A DNA stretch of 37,183 nt from Peptococcaceae bacterium BICA1-8 (GTDB lineage Bacteria > Bacillota > Peptococcia > Peptococcales > BICA1-8). Under the pieces are notes generated by a model. It saw nothing but the letters and a program-made list of their open reading frames with translations. It was not told the DNA's origin and ran no database searches. Within the stretch, counting starts at the first letter, position 1. Every line of letters starts with the position of its first letter. A program made the translations under genes and the position numbers. Positions 7,133 through 15,448 of the stretch are shown here, piece after piece. The stretch is taken from contig JUEF01000127.1 of the NCBI GenBank assembly GCA_000802045.1, forward strand, positions 1 through 37,183, read 5' to 3'.

Positions 7133-9005
7133 CGAGTTTGCCTCCTTTTAAATCCAAAGCTACATCAAAATCCTGGCAGATACCACAAACAGTACAGTCT
7201 TTAAAACGGCAGTCCCCTGTTACCGCTGTTTCCATAGCCTTCTGGTGTTCTTGAATTAAATATTGTTTTTTTACTCCTATATTAATGTGCTCCCAAGGGA
7301 GAATATCATTATAGTCCAGCTCTCGATAAGCATACCACTCAGGGTCTAAGCCTACTTCTTTGATAGCTTCCAGCCAGGTTTCATATTTGAAATGCTGGGA
7401 CCAGCCATCAAATTTACAGCCCTTTTGCCAGGCAGTAAATAGAGCTTTCCCTAGTTTCCTATCACCTTTAGCAAAAATAGCTTCTATAAAACTCAGTTGG
7501 GCATCATGATAGTTAAAGGTGACTCTCTTATTTCTAATTTTACTTCTCAAATACTGCTGTTTTTCCTGTAACTCAGCTAGTCTGGTTTGGGGTACCCACT
7601 GGAAAGGTGTATGGGCTTTAGGTACAAAGCCGGCAACACTAATAGTTACCTGGGGTTGGAGTCCTTTCACCCCTTGTTCTCTGCGAACCTTATCTCCTAG
7701 AACAAGTACCTTATAGGCTAAGTCAGCAATGCCATCCAGATCCTCATTTGTCTCAGTTGGCAATCCCAGCATAAAATAAAGCTTTATTTTATGCCAGCCT
7801 TCTCGAAATGCGGCCTCACTGACCTGCATCAGATTTTCCTCAGTCACACCTTTATTGATTACATCCCGAAGCCTCTGGGTGCCCGCCTCAGGGGCAAAGG
7901 TCAAGCTACTCTTTCTTACCCGTTGCATCTGGTTAGCCAGACCCATAGAAAAAGAGTCCACCCTTAAGGATGGTAAGGAAATACCTATGCCTTCTTCATT
8001 ATATTTGTCTAAAAGCTCTTTGATTACTGGTTCGATACAGGTATAATCACTTGAACTCAAAGAGGTTAGAGAAATCTCATTATACCCTGTGTTTCTGATA
8101 AGTTTTTCCGCCTGTTCCTTTAATACTTCAGGATGCCGCTCCCTTACAGGACGATAGAGCATTCCAGCCTGGCAAAAACGACAGCCCCTAGTACATCCCC
8201 TCAATACCTCCAGCATGGCTCTGTCATGAACAACCTCCAGGTACGGGACAATTGGCTTAGTAGGGAAAAAGGCAGTATCCAAATTTTTCATATATCTTTT
8301 AGCAATGGTTTTGGGAGCATTTTTGTGTAAGGTCTGAATTTCTTTCACTTTTCCATCCGGGAGATAATCTGCCTGGTAAAATTTAGGCACATATACGCCA
8401 GGTACACCAATAAGTTCCTCTAAAAGCTGGTCTCTTTCCAGCTGGCCATTTCTTGCCTCTTTATGCCGAGCAATAATGTCCAAAACCTCGAGAGTTACTT
8501 CTTCTCCTTCCCCAATGACAAAAGCATCAATAAAATCAGCTAAGGGTTCAGGATTATAGGCACAAGGCCCGCCTGCTATAACTAAGGGGTCACTATTACC
8601 TCTTTCAGAACTCCAGACAGGAACCCTGCCTAAGTCAAGCATATTTAAAATATTAGAAAAGCTCATTTCATATTGAAGAGTAAAGGCGACTACATCAAAC
8701 TCATTTAAAGGCTTATAGGACTCGATGCTAAATAAAGGTAGGTTATTTTTTTTGAGTTCCTCCTCCATATCTGTCCAGGGTGCAAAAGTTCTTTCCATTA
8801 AAAAGTCTTTTCTGTCATTAACAAGATGATAAATAATCCTAAGCCCCAAGTGGGACATCCCAATTTCATATATATCAGGGAAGGCAAAAACCGTCTTGAG
8901 ACGAACACTATCCCAATCTTTTTTTTCTACATTCCATTCATCACCCAAATATCGTAAAGGCTTCTCTACTTTTGGCAAAATTTTATTTTCAATTAACTGG
9001 CGCAT
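7116..9005 (-). CDS. TIGR03960 family B12-binding-type radical SAM protein
   Basis: A 629-residue radical SAM enzyme. The N-terminal third looks like a B12-binding-like fold (MSHLGLRIIYHLVN, GGPCAYNPEPLADFIDAFVIGEGEE). The catalytic [4Fe-4S] motif CTRGCRFCQ has cysteines at 271, 275 and 278. The C-terminal tail carries a second cysteine cluster (CRFKDCTVCGIC). The reaction is unknown. AAAGGAAAT lies before the ATG. It is the first gene of a unit with DUF2344, rng and the metallophosphoesterase; in many Firmicutes spoIVFA-spoIVFB lie directly upstream, while here only a spoIVFA-like gene is present. Confidence 0.93.
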   Translation of the reverse strand: MRQLIENKILPKVEKPLRYLGDEWNVEKKDWDSVRLKTVFAFPDIYEIGMSHLGLRIIYHLVNDRKDFLMERTFAPWTDMEEELKKNNLPLFSIESYKPLNEFDVVAFTLQYEMSFSNILNMLDLGRVPVWSSERGNSDPLVIAGGPCAYNPEPLADFIDAFVIGEGEEVTLEVLDIIARHKEARNGQLERDQLLEELIGVPGVYVPKFYQADYLPDGKVKEIQTLHKNAPKTIAKRYMKNLDTAFFPTKPIVPYLEVVHDRAMLEVLRGCTRGCRFCQAGMLYRPVRERHPEVLKEQAEKLIRNTGYNEISLTSLSSSDYTCIEPVIKELLDKYNEEGIGISLPSLRVDSFSMGLANQMQRVRKSSLTFAPEAGTQRLRDVINKGVTEENLMQVSEAAFREGWHKIKLYFMLGLPTETNEDLDGIADLAYKVLVLGDKVRREQGVKGLQPQVTISVAGFVPKAHTPFQWVPQTRLAELQEKQQYLRSKIRNKRVTFNYHDAQLSFIEAIFAKGDRKLGKALFTAWQKGCKFDGWSQHFKYETWLEAIKEVGLDPEWYAYRELDYNDILPWEHINIGVKKQYLIQEHQKAMETAVTGDCRFKDCTVCGICQDFDVALDLKGGKLGELKS

Positions 9006-9081
9006 CTATTATTTCCTTTCCAAAGTTAAATTATGGTATACAAATATAGTACTCTGAAATAAAAAAAAAGGCAAACGGTAG

Positions 9082-9155
9082 CGTGTATTCGTCGACTCGT
9101 CGGCTCGTCTATACGTCTATTCGTCTGCTCGTGGGCACGTGGGCACGTGGGCGCG
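9082..9155. repeat. Degenerate 8-bp tandem repeat keyed on CGT
   Basis: CGT occurs at 9082, 9090, 9098, 9106, 9114, 9122, 9130, 9138 and 9146, exactly every 8 bp, with variable flanks (CGTCTATT, CGTCGACT, CGTGGGCA). CG recurs once more in phase at 9154. It is noncoding and lies upstream of the radical SAM gene. Confidence 0.85.
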
Positions 9156-9164
9156 AAAAATAAT

Positions 9165-9185
9165 AACTGAGCCAAGGGCTCAGTT
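9165..9185 (-). terminator. Rho-independent terminator
   Basis: The perfect 9-bp stem AACTGAGCC/GGCTCAGTT has a 3-nt loop, followed on the minus strand by ATTATTTTT. It probably ends the transcript of the spoIVFA-like gene before the octamer repeat. Confidence 0.75.
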
Positions 9186-9254
9186 AGATAAAAATTTCAT
9201 TTCACTTTGTTTAGTTACGCCTATGTCATCAATTATAATTATCCACTAGAGTTA

Positions 9255-9315
9255 TTCAAAAATTGGAGATTTTAATTGCCATTAAAGAGCCTTCAAAAGT
9301 GGTAGATAACAAGGC
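9255..9315. repeat. Two direct copies of a TTCAAAA-TGG terminal-type repeat
   Basis: The segments starting at 9255 and 9292 share the pattern AGAG-nnn-TTCAAAA-n-TGG with the left end of the element at 9331. The 9292-9315 copy matches 9338-9361 at 20 of 24 positions. They look like remnants or solo ends of the neighbouring palindromic element. Between 9186 and 9254 I see nothing recognisable. Confidence 0.55.
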
Positions 9316-9330
9316 GCCACTTTTTTAACT

Positions 9331-9454
9331 AGGGACGTTCAAAAATGGTATATCTCAAGGCATATTTTTAACCCAAGGCCGCAGTCGTATATGAATACGT
9401 CGAGGACCTTGGGTTAAAAATTAACGCAGAGAGATGCCGTTTTTCAACGGCCCT
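9331..9454. mobile_element. MITE-like nested palindrome (about 124 bp)
   Basis: The ends AGGGACGTTC and CAACGGCCCT are imperfect inverted repeats (8 of 10, extending inward to ATCTC/GAGAT). Inside, TTTTTAACCCAAGG pairs with CCTTGGGTTAAAAA, and the centre holds CGTAT/ATACG. There is no coding capacity. This three-layer symmetry fits a non-autonomous miniature inverted-repeat element. No target duplication is clear. It stops 4 bp short of the spoIVFA-like stop codon. Confidence 0.6.
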
Positions 9455-9458
9455 CTAA

Positions 9459-10181
9459 TCAAATGCCTTGGGAGGTAGATATAAGATCCATAGGATTAAT
9501 CGGTTCTCCTAGTTTATTAACCTCAAAGTACAACTTGCCCTGTTTTTCGCCTGGTCTGCTTCCTACTTTTGCAATAACCTGCCCCTGGGTAACCTGCTGG
9601 TCAACCTTAACTAAGACCTCACTGCAATAGCTATATGTTGTAACTAAACCATCTTTGTGAGAAATTGTGATATTCCTTGTCTCTTCCTTATTTTCAATCT
9701 CTAAAACTGTCCCATCATAGGCAGCTTTAATAGTTGTACCCAGGAGAGCCTCAATTTCAATTCCATCATGAAAGGAAGACTGCCCCTCAACCATAGTCCA
9801 TCCATAAGGTTTAGTAACTGTTCCCGATACAGGAATTGTCATAGGTTCTAGCACTGTGGTTTCTACATTAGGAGCTATTACCTCGTAACCTGCTCTTTCA
9901 AAAGAATCCCCATAAATACCAATTTTTTTTATAACATTAACAACAGGAGTAACATCAGTATCCTTAGTAAACCATGTTCTAACAGCATCCTGCATTCCAA
10001 TAAATAGTGGCCCATTAAACTGAAATACTACCCAAATAAATAGGAAAATTACAAGTACCGACATAGTCTGCATAAACAGCCTATTTCTTAATATGCTTAA
10101 ATCCCTTTTTGCTCTCCCCCTATAGTATTGGGTATTATTACCCAAAGTTTTTCGCGACTGCGGTTTCCATAGTTCAGGCAT
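9459..10181 (-). CDS. SpoIVFA-like membrane protein with degenerate M23 (LytM) domain
   Basis: A 240-residue protein with a basic N-terminus, one membrane helix (about residues 36-57) and a C-terminal M23/LytM domain. The metal site is degenerate: HDGIEIE keeps the His but replaces Asp, and LYFEV lacks the usual HxH, so it is probably not an active peptidase. This architecture and the position next to TIGR03960-DUF2344-rng match SpoIVFA, which anchors and inhibits the intramembrane protease SpoIVFB in pro-sigma-K activation. No spoIVFB is present on either side. GGGGGAGA supports the ATG at 10181. SpoIIQ-like or another LytM family membership remains possible. Confidence 0.75.
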   Translation of the reverse strand: MPELWKPQSRKTLGNNTQYYRGRAKRDLSILRNRLFMQTMSVLVIFLFIWVVFQFNGPLFIGMQDAVRTWFTKDTDVTPVVNVIKKIGIYGDSFERAGYEVIAPNVETTVLEPMTIPVSGTVTKPYGWTMVEGQSSFHDGIEIEALLGTTIKAAYDGTVLEIENKEETRNITISHKDGLVTTYSYCSEVLVKVDQQVTQGQVIAKVGSRPGEKQGKLYFEVNKLGEPINPMDLISTSQGI

Positions 10182-10273
10182 TAGTAAATCTCCCCCTCTA
10201 TCTATAAGGCTTGCCCCAACCAAGTATTCTCGATTCTTATTTAAATATATGGACCAGCTAGCAATAATATGAA

Positions 10274-10295
10274 TAAAAAAAAGCCCCGAAGGGCT
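10274..10295 (-). terminator. Rho-independent terminator after the 42-residue ORF
   Basis: AGCCC-TTCG-GGGCT is followed on the minus strand by eight T. It lies 6 bp past the stop of the small gene and ends its transcript and any readthrough from the efflux operon. Confidence 0.85.
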
Positions 10296-10301
10296 AAATA
10301 A

Positions 10302-10430
10302 TTATTTTCTATTAAAGGCAATAAGATAAAATTTATCTTCTAGCTTCTGTTCCAACTGTTTAATCTGTTGGAGTTCCTGTTCAGATACGTCACCTAGTGG
10401 GACTTGGTCTAATTTGTTTTTTTGGTCCAT
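10302..10430 (-). CDS. Small 42-residue protein, unknown function
   Basis: The ATG at 10430 opens a 42-residue frame beginning MDQKNKLDQVPLGDVSEQE and ending FYLIAFNRK. It is acidic and Gln/Glu/Lys-rich, with a likely single amphipathic helix (EQELQQIKQLEQKLEDKF). I do not recognise a named family. The support is strong for a gene this small: AGGGGA lies upstream of the ATG, a TTGATA-N17-TATAAA promoter lies close by, and a strong terminator starts 6 bp after the stop. There is no signal peptide or membrane segment, so it is cytoplasmic. Confidence 0.72.
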   Translation of the reverse strand: MDQKNKLDQVPLGDVSEQELQQIKQLEQKLEDKFYLIAFNRK

Positions 10431-10450
10431 ATTTATTCCCCTTTTTTTAA

Positions 10451-10479
10451 TTTATAATTATTATTAATATTAGTATCAA
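10451..10479 (-). promoter_or_regulatory. Sigma-A promoter of the 42-residue ORF
   Basis: On the minus strand TTGATA (10479-10474) and TATAAA (10456-10451) are separated by exactly 17 bp. The predicted start lies about 10-15 nt before the Shine-Dalgarno AGGGGA, so the leader is very short. The flanks are extremely AT-rich, which raises the chance of a random match. Confidence 0.55.
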
Positions 10480-10517
10480 CCTTTTTATCAATAATTATTA
10501 CTTTTTTCCGTCCTAAC

Positions 10518-13500
10518 CTAAATATTTTGGGAAATAGCTTCATCTGGTAATTTCTTTTTCTTTTTAAACTTTAAACTAAGTTCATCAAGAATATAGTACA
10601 TAACTGGTATTAAGATAAGAGTAATTAAAGTAGAGAAACTAAGTCCGGCCACAACTGCTGTAGCCATAGGTGCTGAAACTTCAGAGCCTTCGCCAATGCC
10701 TAATGCTTGGGGTATTAAGGCCAGTACTGTTGTTAGTGTTGTCATTAAAATAGGTCTTAATCGTGTCGGACCCGCTTCTAAGATAGCCTCCAATTTTTCT
10801 AACCCGCGGCTTCTCAGAGTATTTATATAATCGACCAGTACTATGGCATTATTAACAACTATACCTGCCAACATGATAATCCCTATAAAGGTAGGCACGC
10901 TCAATGTTCTACCTGTAATTAATAACCCTCCGACTATACCAATTAGTGTAGGAGGAATACTAAACATAATAATAAATGGATAAAGCAAGGACTCAAACTG
11001 TGCTGCTAAAATCATATATACTAAAATTATAGATAGCACTAATGCCAACCCTAAGCTTTGGAAGGATTCCATCATATCGTTATTGGAGCCACCTGTCTCC
11101 AGTAGATATCCTTGTGGCATGTTAATATCTTTTATTGCTATATCAATATCCTGCATTACACTTTTTAAGTCCCTGCCGCTGATACTACCACTAATCGTAA
11201 CTTCACGGGATTGATTATTTCTACTAATGGTAGTTGCGCCAGTGCTATAATCTATTTCAGCAACCTCTTCCAAGGGAATACTAAACCCTTGATTACTAGG
11301 AACCATTATTCTTTTTAAATCTTCAATATTTGTTCGTGTATCCTCAGCTAGAATTACCTTAATATCTATTTCTTCACCAGCGGTTCGATATTTTGAAGCT
11401 ACAGCACCCTGCAAACCACTTCTTAGGCTTTGGGCTGCTTGATAAGAAGAAACGCCATATTGAGCTGCCTTTTCTCTATTGATATATATAGAAAGTTCAG
11501 GGCTACCCTGTTCTAAACTGGTGGTTACTTCTCTTGCCCCTGATACTCCTTTAACTTTTTCTGCTACCTGATCACCTAAATTTTTTAATACTTCCAAATC
11601 CTGTCCCTTAATTGTTAAGGAAATAGCAGAGCCCGAACCCATAACACTACTACCTTCAGAACTTACCGATATCTTTGCACCTGGAATATTTACAGTTTTT
11701 TCGCGAATTTCATCAAGTACTTGATCGATATTTCTATCTCTCTCTTTAAGCGCAACCAACTCTCCAGAGATATTACCTCTATTGGTACTACTGCCCCCTC
11801 CGAGAGAAAATCCGCCGCTACTTCCTACAGAAGTAAATACAGTATCTATTTCAGGAATACCCGCAACAACTTTTTCTACTTCCAGCACTACTTTTTCAGT
11901 TCGCTCTAAAACAGTATTATTAGGAAGAGTAATGCTTACCGAAAATCTACCCGTATCCTGTTCTGGAATAAATTCCATCCCAACAAAGGGGATTAGAGCA
12001 ATACTTCCGATTAATGCAATAAGTGTACTAAATATAACTGTTTTGCGTTTCCTTAGAGCCCATTTTAATAATCCTTTATATTTTTCATCAATGACATTTA
12101 AAAAACGAAGCCATCCCCTGCTTATCTCCTTAATAAAACTGCCATTGCCATTAGTATCAACTTTTAGATATTTTGAACTCAGCATAGGTATTAAAGTTAA
12201 GGCAACTAACAGCGAAGCAATTAAAGCAAACGAAACGGTTAAAGCCATGGGCTTAAAGATTTGCGATGCAATTCCTTCAACAAAAACAATTGGTAGGAAT
12301 ACGACAACTGTCGTTAAGGTCGAAGCTATAATAGCTGAGGATACTTCCTGAGCCCCTAGCTTTGCCGCTTCAATACGGTTGTAGCCCTTTTGCCGATAGC
12401 GGTAAATGTTTTCCAGGATAACAATAGCATTATCCACCATCATCCCTACACCAAGTGCCAAGCCACCCAAAGAAATCAAGTTTAATGTTAATTTTCCGAA
12501 ATACATCAAAACAAATGTTGTAATTACTGAGATTGGGATTGCTGTTGCAATAATAAGAGTACTTCTGAAGTTCCTTAAGAATAACATTAGTATAACAACT
12601 GCCAAAACTGCACCAATCATACCATTGACAGCAACGCTCTTAATCGCATTTCTTATAAAATCCGCCTGATCAAAGGCTTTTTTGATTTCAATTTTTCCTG
12701 GAAGTTCCTTTTCTAATTCCGCCAAAACCTTACTTACATTATCAGAAACATTAACAGTATTAGCATCACTTTGCTTTTGAATACTTAGAGCCAAGCTTTG
12801 AGTACCATTTAGTAAAGTAAAGCTACTAACATCTTTGTAAGCATCCCTAATTTCCGCTAAATATTTAAGTTCTAGGGTACCTCCTGTTTTTAGCGGTATC
12901 AATATGTCCTCTAAACTATCTAAACTTCTAAATTCGCCTTTCACTCTAACTAAATACTCTTTTTCCCCTTCTTCGATATATCCGCTAGAAACATTATTAT
13001 TTTCAGTTCGAATTGCATTTGCAATATCATTTAAGGTTAAATTGTAGGCTTCGAGCTTATAGGGGTCAAGTTCAACCTGCACCTCCCTAGTTTTTCCTCC
13101 TGATACTTGAACAGAGGCAACCCCGGGGATCCTTTCTAAGCGAGGCTGAATCTTATCTTCTACTATCTTTTCCAGTTGATCTAAATCCTGTTCACCAGTA
13201 ACCCCCAACTGCACAATCGGAGTTGCATTAATGTCAAGTTTCATAATCATTGGCTGACTGACTTCATCTGGCAAATAAGATTTAATAAGATTGACCTTAT
13301 CTCGTAAGTCAATCATAGTCTGGTCCATATTAGTACCCCATTTAAACTGGGTAATAACTACGGAGCTGCCTGCGGAACTTCTCGATGAAATAGTTTCTAT
13401 ACCGGTCAAAGTGCTTAGCTGACCTTCCACAGGTTTTGTAATAATTTGTTCTATTTCTTCTGGGCCCACACCCTCCTAGTTGATAACAGTAACTGCTACC

Positions 13501-13628
13501 GGCAGGTTTAATTCTGGAAATAGATCCACTGAAAGCTTAGTTAAAGAAACTCCACCTAATATGAGAACGATTAAGACTATCATAAATATGGTGACTGGCC
13601 TTTTTATAGCTATATCAGAGAGCTTCAT
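10518..13628 (-). pseudogene. RND (HAE1/AcrB-type) efflux permease, interrupted by in-frame TAG
   Basis: An inner-membrane RND multidrug permease of about 1035 codons. Typical features include two porter halves, paired membrane bundles and GVGMMVDNAIVILEN. Read from the ATG at 13628 the protein starts MKLSDIAIKRPVTIFMI, reaches LPVAVTVIN and hits TAG at codon 51 (13478-13476). The frame then continues with EGVGPEEIEQ, where the family has Tyr before Glu. The long open frame therefore really begins at codon 54 (a GTG at 13469) and lacks the first membrane helix. The stop sits in TAGGAGGGTGTG, which also makes a Shine-Dalgarno before that GTG. The ATG directly abuts the adaptor stop codon (TAAATG). 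Confidence 0.85.
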
Positions 13629-14693
13629 TTAGTTTTCACCCCTATTTACGATAGTAACTAAGTCACCATGTACTATATCCTCGTTACCAGTAATAATTAA
13701 TTTTTCACCCACATTCAGACCATCTATAATTTCAATGTCTGTTTCATTACTTAATCCAGTATTTACTTTTTTCAAAACTGCTTTACCTTCTTCGACGACA
13801 AATACTCTATTTTCTCCATCTCTTGTTGTTACTGCTTTTCTTGGAATCTTAACAACATCTTTAAGGACATCGGTTGTCAGCCCTATTTTGGCATACATAC
13901 CAGCCTTAAGCTCACCTTTAGAATTATCAATTTTGATTTTTATCGGATAACTTTTAGTCCTTTCATCTGTAACAGGACTGATATAGTTAATTTTCCCGTT
14001 ATACACTTTATCACTAGCAGAAGGTACGATAATCTCAACCTCTTGACCTTGAGCTACTTTTTTAATTTGTATTTCGTTAATACTTGTATTGATCTCTAGA
14101 CTGCTTACATCGACAATTGTAGAAAGGGGAGTTTGGGCAGTGACAAGACCTCCTTCTACAACATTTACAGCAGTTACTATCCCACTTATGGGAGCTTTAA
14201 CAATTGTATTATTAAGTGCTAGCTTTTGGGCATCTAAATTATTTTTAGCCTGATACAGGGTAGTCTCAATCTGTTCAAAATTTGCTTTGGGGATTGCGCC
14301 TACCTCATATAAAGCTTTATTTCTTTCATAGTTTATTAATGCATCATCATAAACCTTCTGAACTTGGTTTTGTTGAATTAATATCGTACTTTGATCTAGG
14401 AGTGCTAAGGTCTGCCCTTTATTTACCTTGTCCCCTTCCTTTATATTTATATTTATTACCTTTTCAGCTCCTGCGATTTTTGGAGTGACATTTAATGTGT
14501 TATTAGGATTAGTTACCCCACTTAGTGTTAAGGTTTTTTTAAACTCTCCTTTTGTTACTTCAAGGGTTTCCACTGGAATTACTTTTACTTTTACCTCTTG
14601 TGTCTCCTCCGGTGCTTTGATTCCACAGCCAAATACAAAAAGAACACTTATTACTACGATTGTTAACAAAGACCATTTCTTAAAATAATTCAA
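13629..14693 (-). CDS. RND periplasmic adaptor (membrane fusion) lipoprotein
   Basis: The adaptor subunit of the adjacent RND permease. I place the start at the TTG at 14693: GAGGAGAAG lies 9 nt upstream, and the product then begins MNYFKKWSLLTIVVISVLF with lipobox VFGC, a textbook lipoprotein signal with Cys at residue 23. The alternative ATG at 14738 would run through the palindrome at 14722-14735. The rest has barrel-sandwich and beta-barrel segments (GDKVNKGQTLALLD; SGIVTAVNVVEGGLV; LKAGMYAKIGL) flanking a short helical hairpin (residues about 105-145). It sits between marR and the interrupted permease gene; there is no outer-membrane channel gene, as expected for a Firmicute. Confidence 0.88.
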   Translation of the reverse strand: MNYFKKWSLLTIVVISVLFVFGCGIKAPEETQEVKVKVIPVETLEVTKGEFKKTLTLSGVTNPNNTLNVTPKIAGAEKVININIKEGDKVNKGQTLALLDQSTILIQQNQVQKVYDDALINYERNKALYEVGAIPKANFEQIETTLYQAKNNLDAQKLALNNTIVKAPISGIVTAVNVVEGGLVTAQTPLSTIVDVSSLEINTSINEIQIKKVAQGQEVEIIVPSASDKVYNGKINYISPVTDERTKSYPIKIKIDNSKGELKAGMYAKIGLTTDVLKDVVKIPRKAVTTRDGENRVFVVEEGKAVLKKVNTGLSNETDIEIIDGLNVGEKLIITGNEDIVHGDLVTIVNRGEN

Positions 14694-14721
14694 TGGGTAT
14701 CTTCTCCTCTCATTTCCAAAA

Positions 14722-14735
14722 ACTGACTGGTCAGT
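14722..14735. promoter_or_regulatory. TetR-type operator candidate ahead of the adaptor gene
   Basis: ACTGAC-TG-GTCAGT is a perfect 6+2+6 palindrome. It resembles the operators of TetR-family efflux repressors. It lies 29 bp upstream of the chosen TTG start. The nearby regulator is MarR, not TetR, so any cognate protein would be encoded elsewhere. Confidence 0.5.
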
Positions 14736-14763
14736 CATCTTTATCTAAAAAAATATACTCGTT

Positions 14764-14796
14764 CCAGATCCTCGCGAGCGTGGCAATCTCGACATC
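14764..14796. repeat. Possible remnant of a GCGAG...GGCAATCTC dispersed repeat
   Basis: The GC-rich stretch CTCGCGAGCGTGGCAATCTC stands out from its AT-rich surroundings. It resembles a common dispersed bacterial intergenic repeat. It separates marR from the adaptor gene. Confidence 0.35.
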
Positions 14797-15225
14797 TTAA
14801 ATTTTAGTATCTAATACTTTATTGAAGATAGCTATTAATGCATCCAGTTCCTCATCTGTTATATTCGTAAAACGTTCAAGCTGCATTTGGAATTTTCTTT
14901 CTTCAATTTGTTTGAGTAGCTTTTCACCTTTTTCATTAAGCTTTAAACATACTACTCTTCTATCCTCTTCACTTCTAATTCTTTCAATCCAATTATTCCT
15001 GTATAACCTTTCCACCATATTCGTTGCCGCAGCAGGCGAGATTCCAAAAAAGTGAGCTATATCAGCTGCCTTACAATCTTTATTATCATAAATCAGCTTA
15101 AGCAAAAAGAATTGTGTTGGTGTAATATTATCGGGAAGAATAGAATTAAATTGACAGCCAAACTCTTTAACTATTTTTTGCATTACGCTATCTAGTTCAA
15201 GAACCTTATCCTTATTACTTACCAT
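14797..15225 (-). CDS. MarR family transcriptional regulator
   Basis: A 142-residue winged-helix regulator. The recognition region reads DCKAADIAHFFGISPAAATNMVERLYRNNW, and the wing holds IRSEEDRRVVCLKLNEKG, including the conserved DRR. It precedes the adaptor and RND genes on the same strand, so it probably represses the efflux operon and itself. A sigma-A promoter and a perfect TTAAC-CTA-GTTAA palindrome lie upstream of its start. The ATG at 15225 is preceded by GAGGG (short spacing) and AGGAG (long spacing). The ligand is unknown. Confidence 0.9.
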   Translation of the reverse strand: MVSNKDKVLELDSVMQKIVKEFGCQFNSILPDNITPTQFFLLKLIYDNKDCKAADIAHFFGISPAAATNMVERLYRNNWIERIRSEEDRRVVCLKLNEKGEKLLKQIEERKFQMQLERFTNITDEELDALIAIFNKVLDTKI

Positions 15226-15247
15226 TTCCCTCAGGCTCCTCCTTTTG

Positions 15248-15260
15248 TTAACTAGGTTAA
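15248..15260. promoter_or_regulatory. Probable MarR operator
   Basis: TTAAC-TAG-GTTAA is a perfect 5+3+5 palindrome overlapping the downstream edge of the marR -10 box. A further GGTTAA half-site lies at 15271-15276. The position fits autorepression by steric block. Which protein binds is inference. Confidence 0.55.
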
Positions 15261-15288
15261 TATTATATATGGTTAATTATTTTGTCAA
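15260..15288 (-). promoter_or_regulatory. Sigma-A promoter of marR
   Basis: On the minus strand TTGACA (15288-15283) is followed after 17 bp by TAATAT (15265-15260). It diverges from the ANTAR-amt promoter about 80 bp away. Confidence 0.75.
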
Positions 15289-15364
15289 TAAATAGTTTAC
15301 TATTCAAATAAAATTTCATATCTTATTGCAACTTCAAATATTATGTATACATTTCCTATCCTAG

Positions 15365-15393
15365 TTGACACATAATTGTTACTGACTTAAAAT
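15365..15393 (+). promoter_or_regulatory. Sigma-A promoter of the ANTAR-amt-PII cassette
   Basis: TTGACA (15365-15370) and TAAAAT (15388-15393) are separated by exactly 17 bp. Transcription would start near 15400, a few bases before the first leader hairpin. Confidence 0.8.
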
Positions 15394-15406
15394 AAAAACA
15401 ACTAAA

Positions 15407-15448
15407 GTGCAATGGCGCACAATAATTATAATACGGACGAAGACGTCC
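15407..15448 (+). promoter_or_regulatory. ANTAR-type two-hairpin antitermination leader, copy 1
   Basis: Two short hairpins with six-base loops follow the promoter. P1 is GTGC-AATGGC-GCAC (15407-15420), whose loop has the A1 and G4 typical of ANTAR RNA targets. P2 is GGAC-GAAGAC-GTCC (15435-15448), with G4 but G instead of A at position 1. The linker is 14 nt. The 3' arm of P2 (15445-15448) lies inside the 5' arm of the next terminator, so P2 and terminator are mutually exclusive, as in NasR- and EutV-type control. Confidence 0.75.

Noticed and set aside
9082..9155. CRISPR array
   Set aside because: The period is 8 bp with a 3-bp core; there are no 25-40 bp repeats, spacers or cas genes.
11782..12351. 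Long plus-strand open frame inside the RND gene
   Set aside because: It is a shadow of the permease codons on the other strand, without ribosome site or recognisable protein features; the same holds for the long antisense frames in rng, the ABC genes and thiC.
13476..13478. TAG as a pyrrolysine or programmed-readthrough codon in the RND gene
   Set aside because: The family has Tyr at this site, nothing suggests a PYLIS-like element, and no pyl genes are in the window; nonsense mutation or sequence error is simpler.
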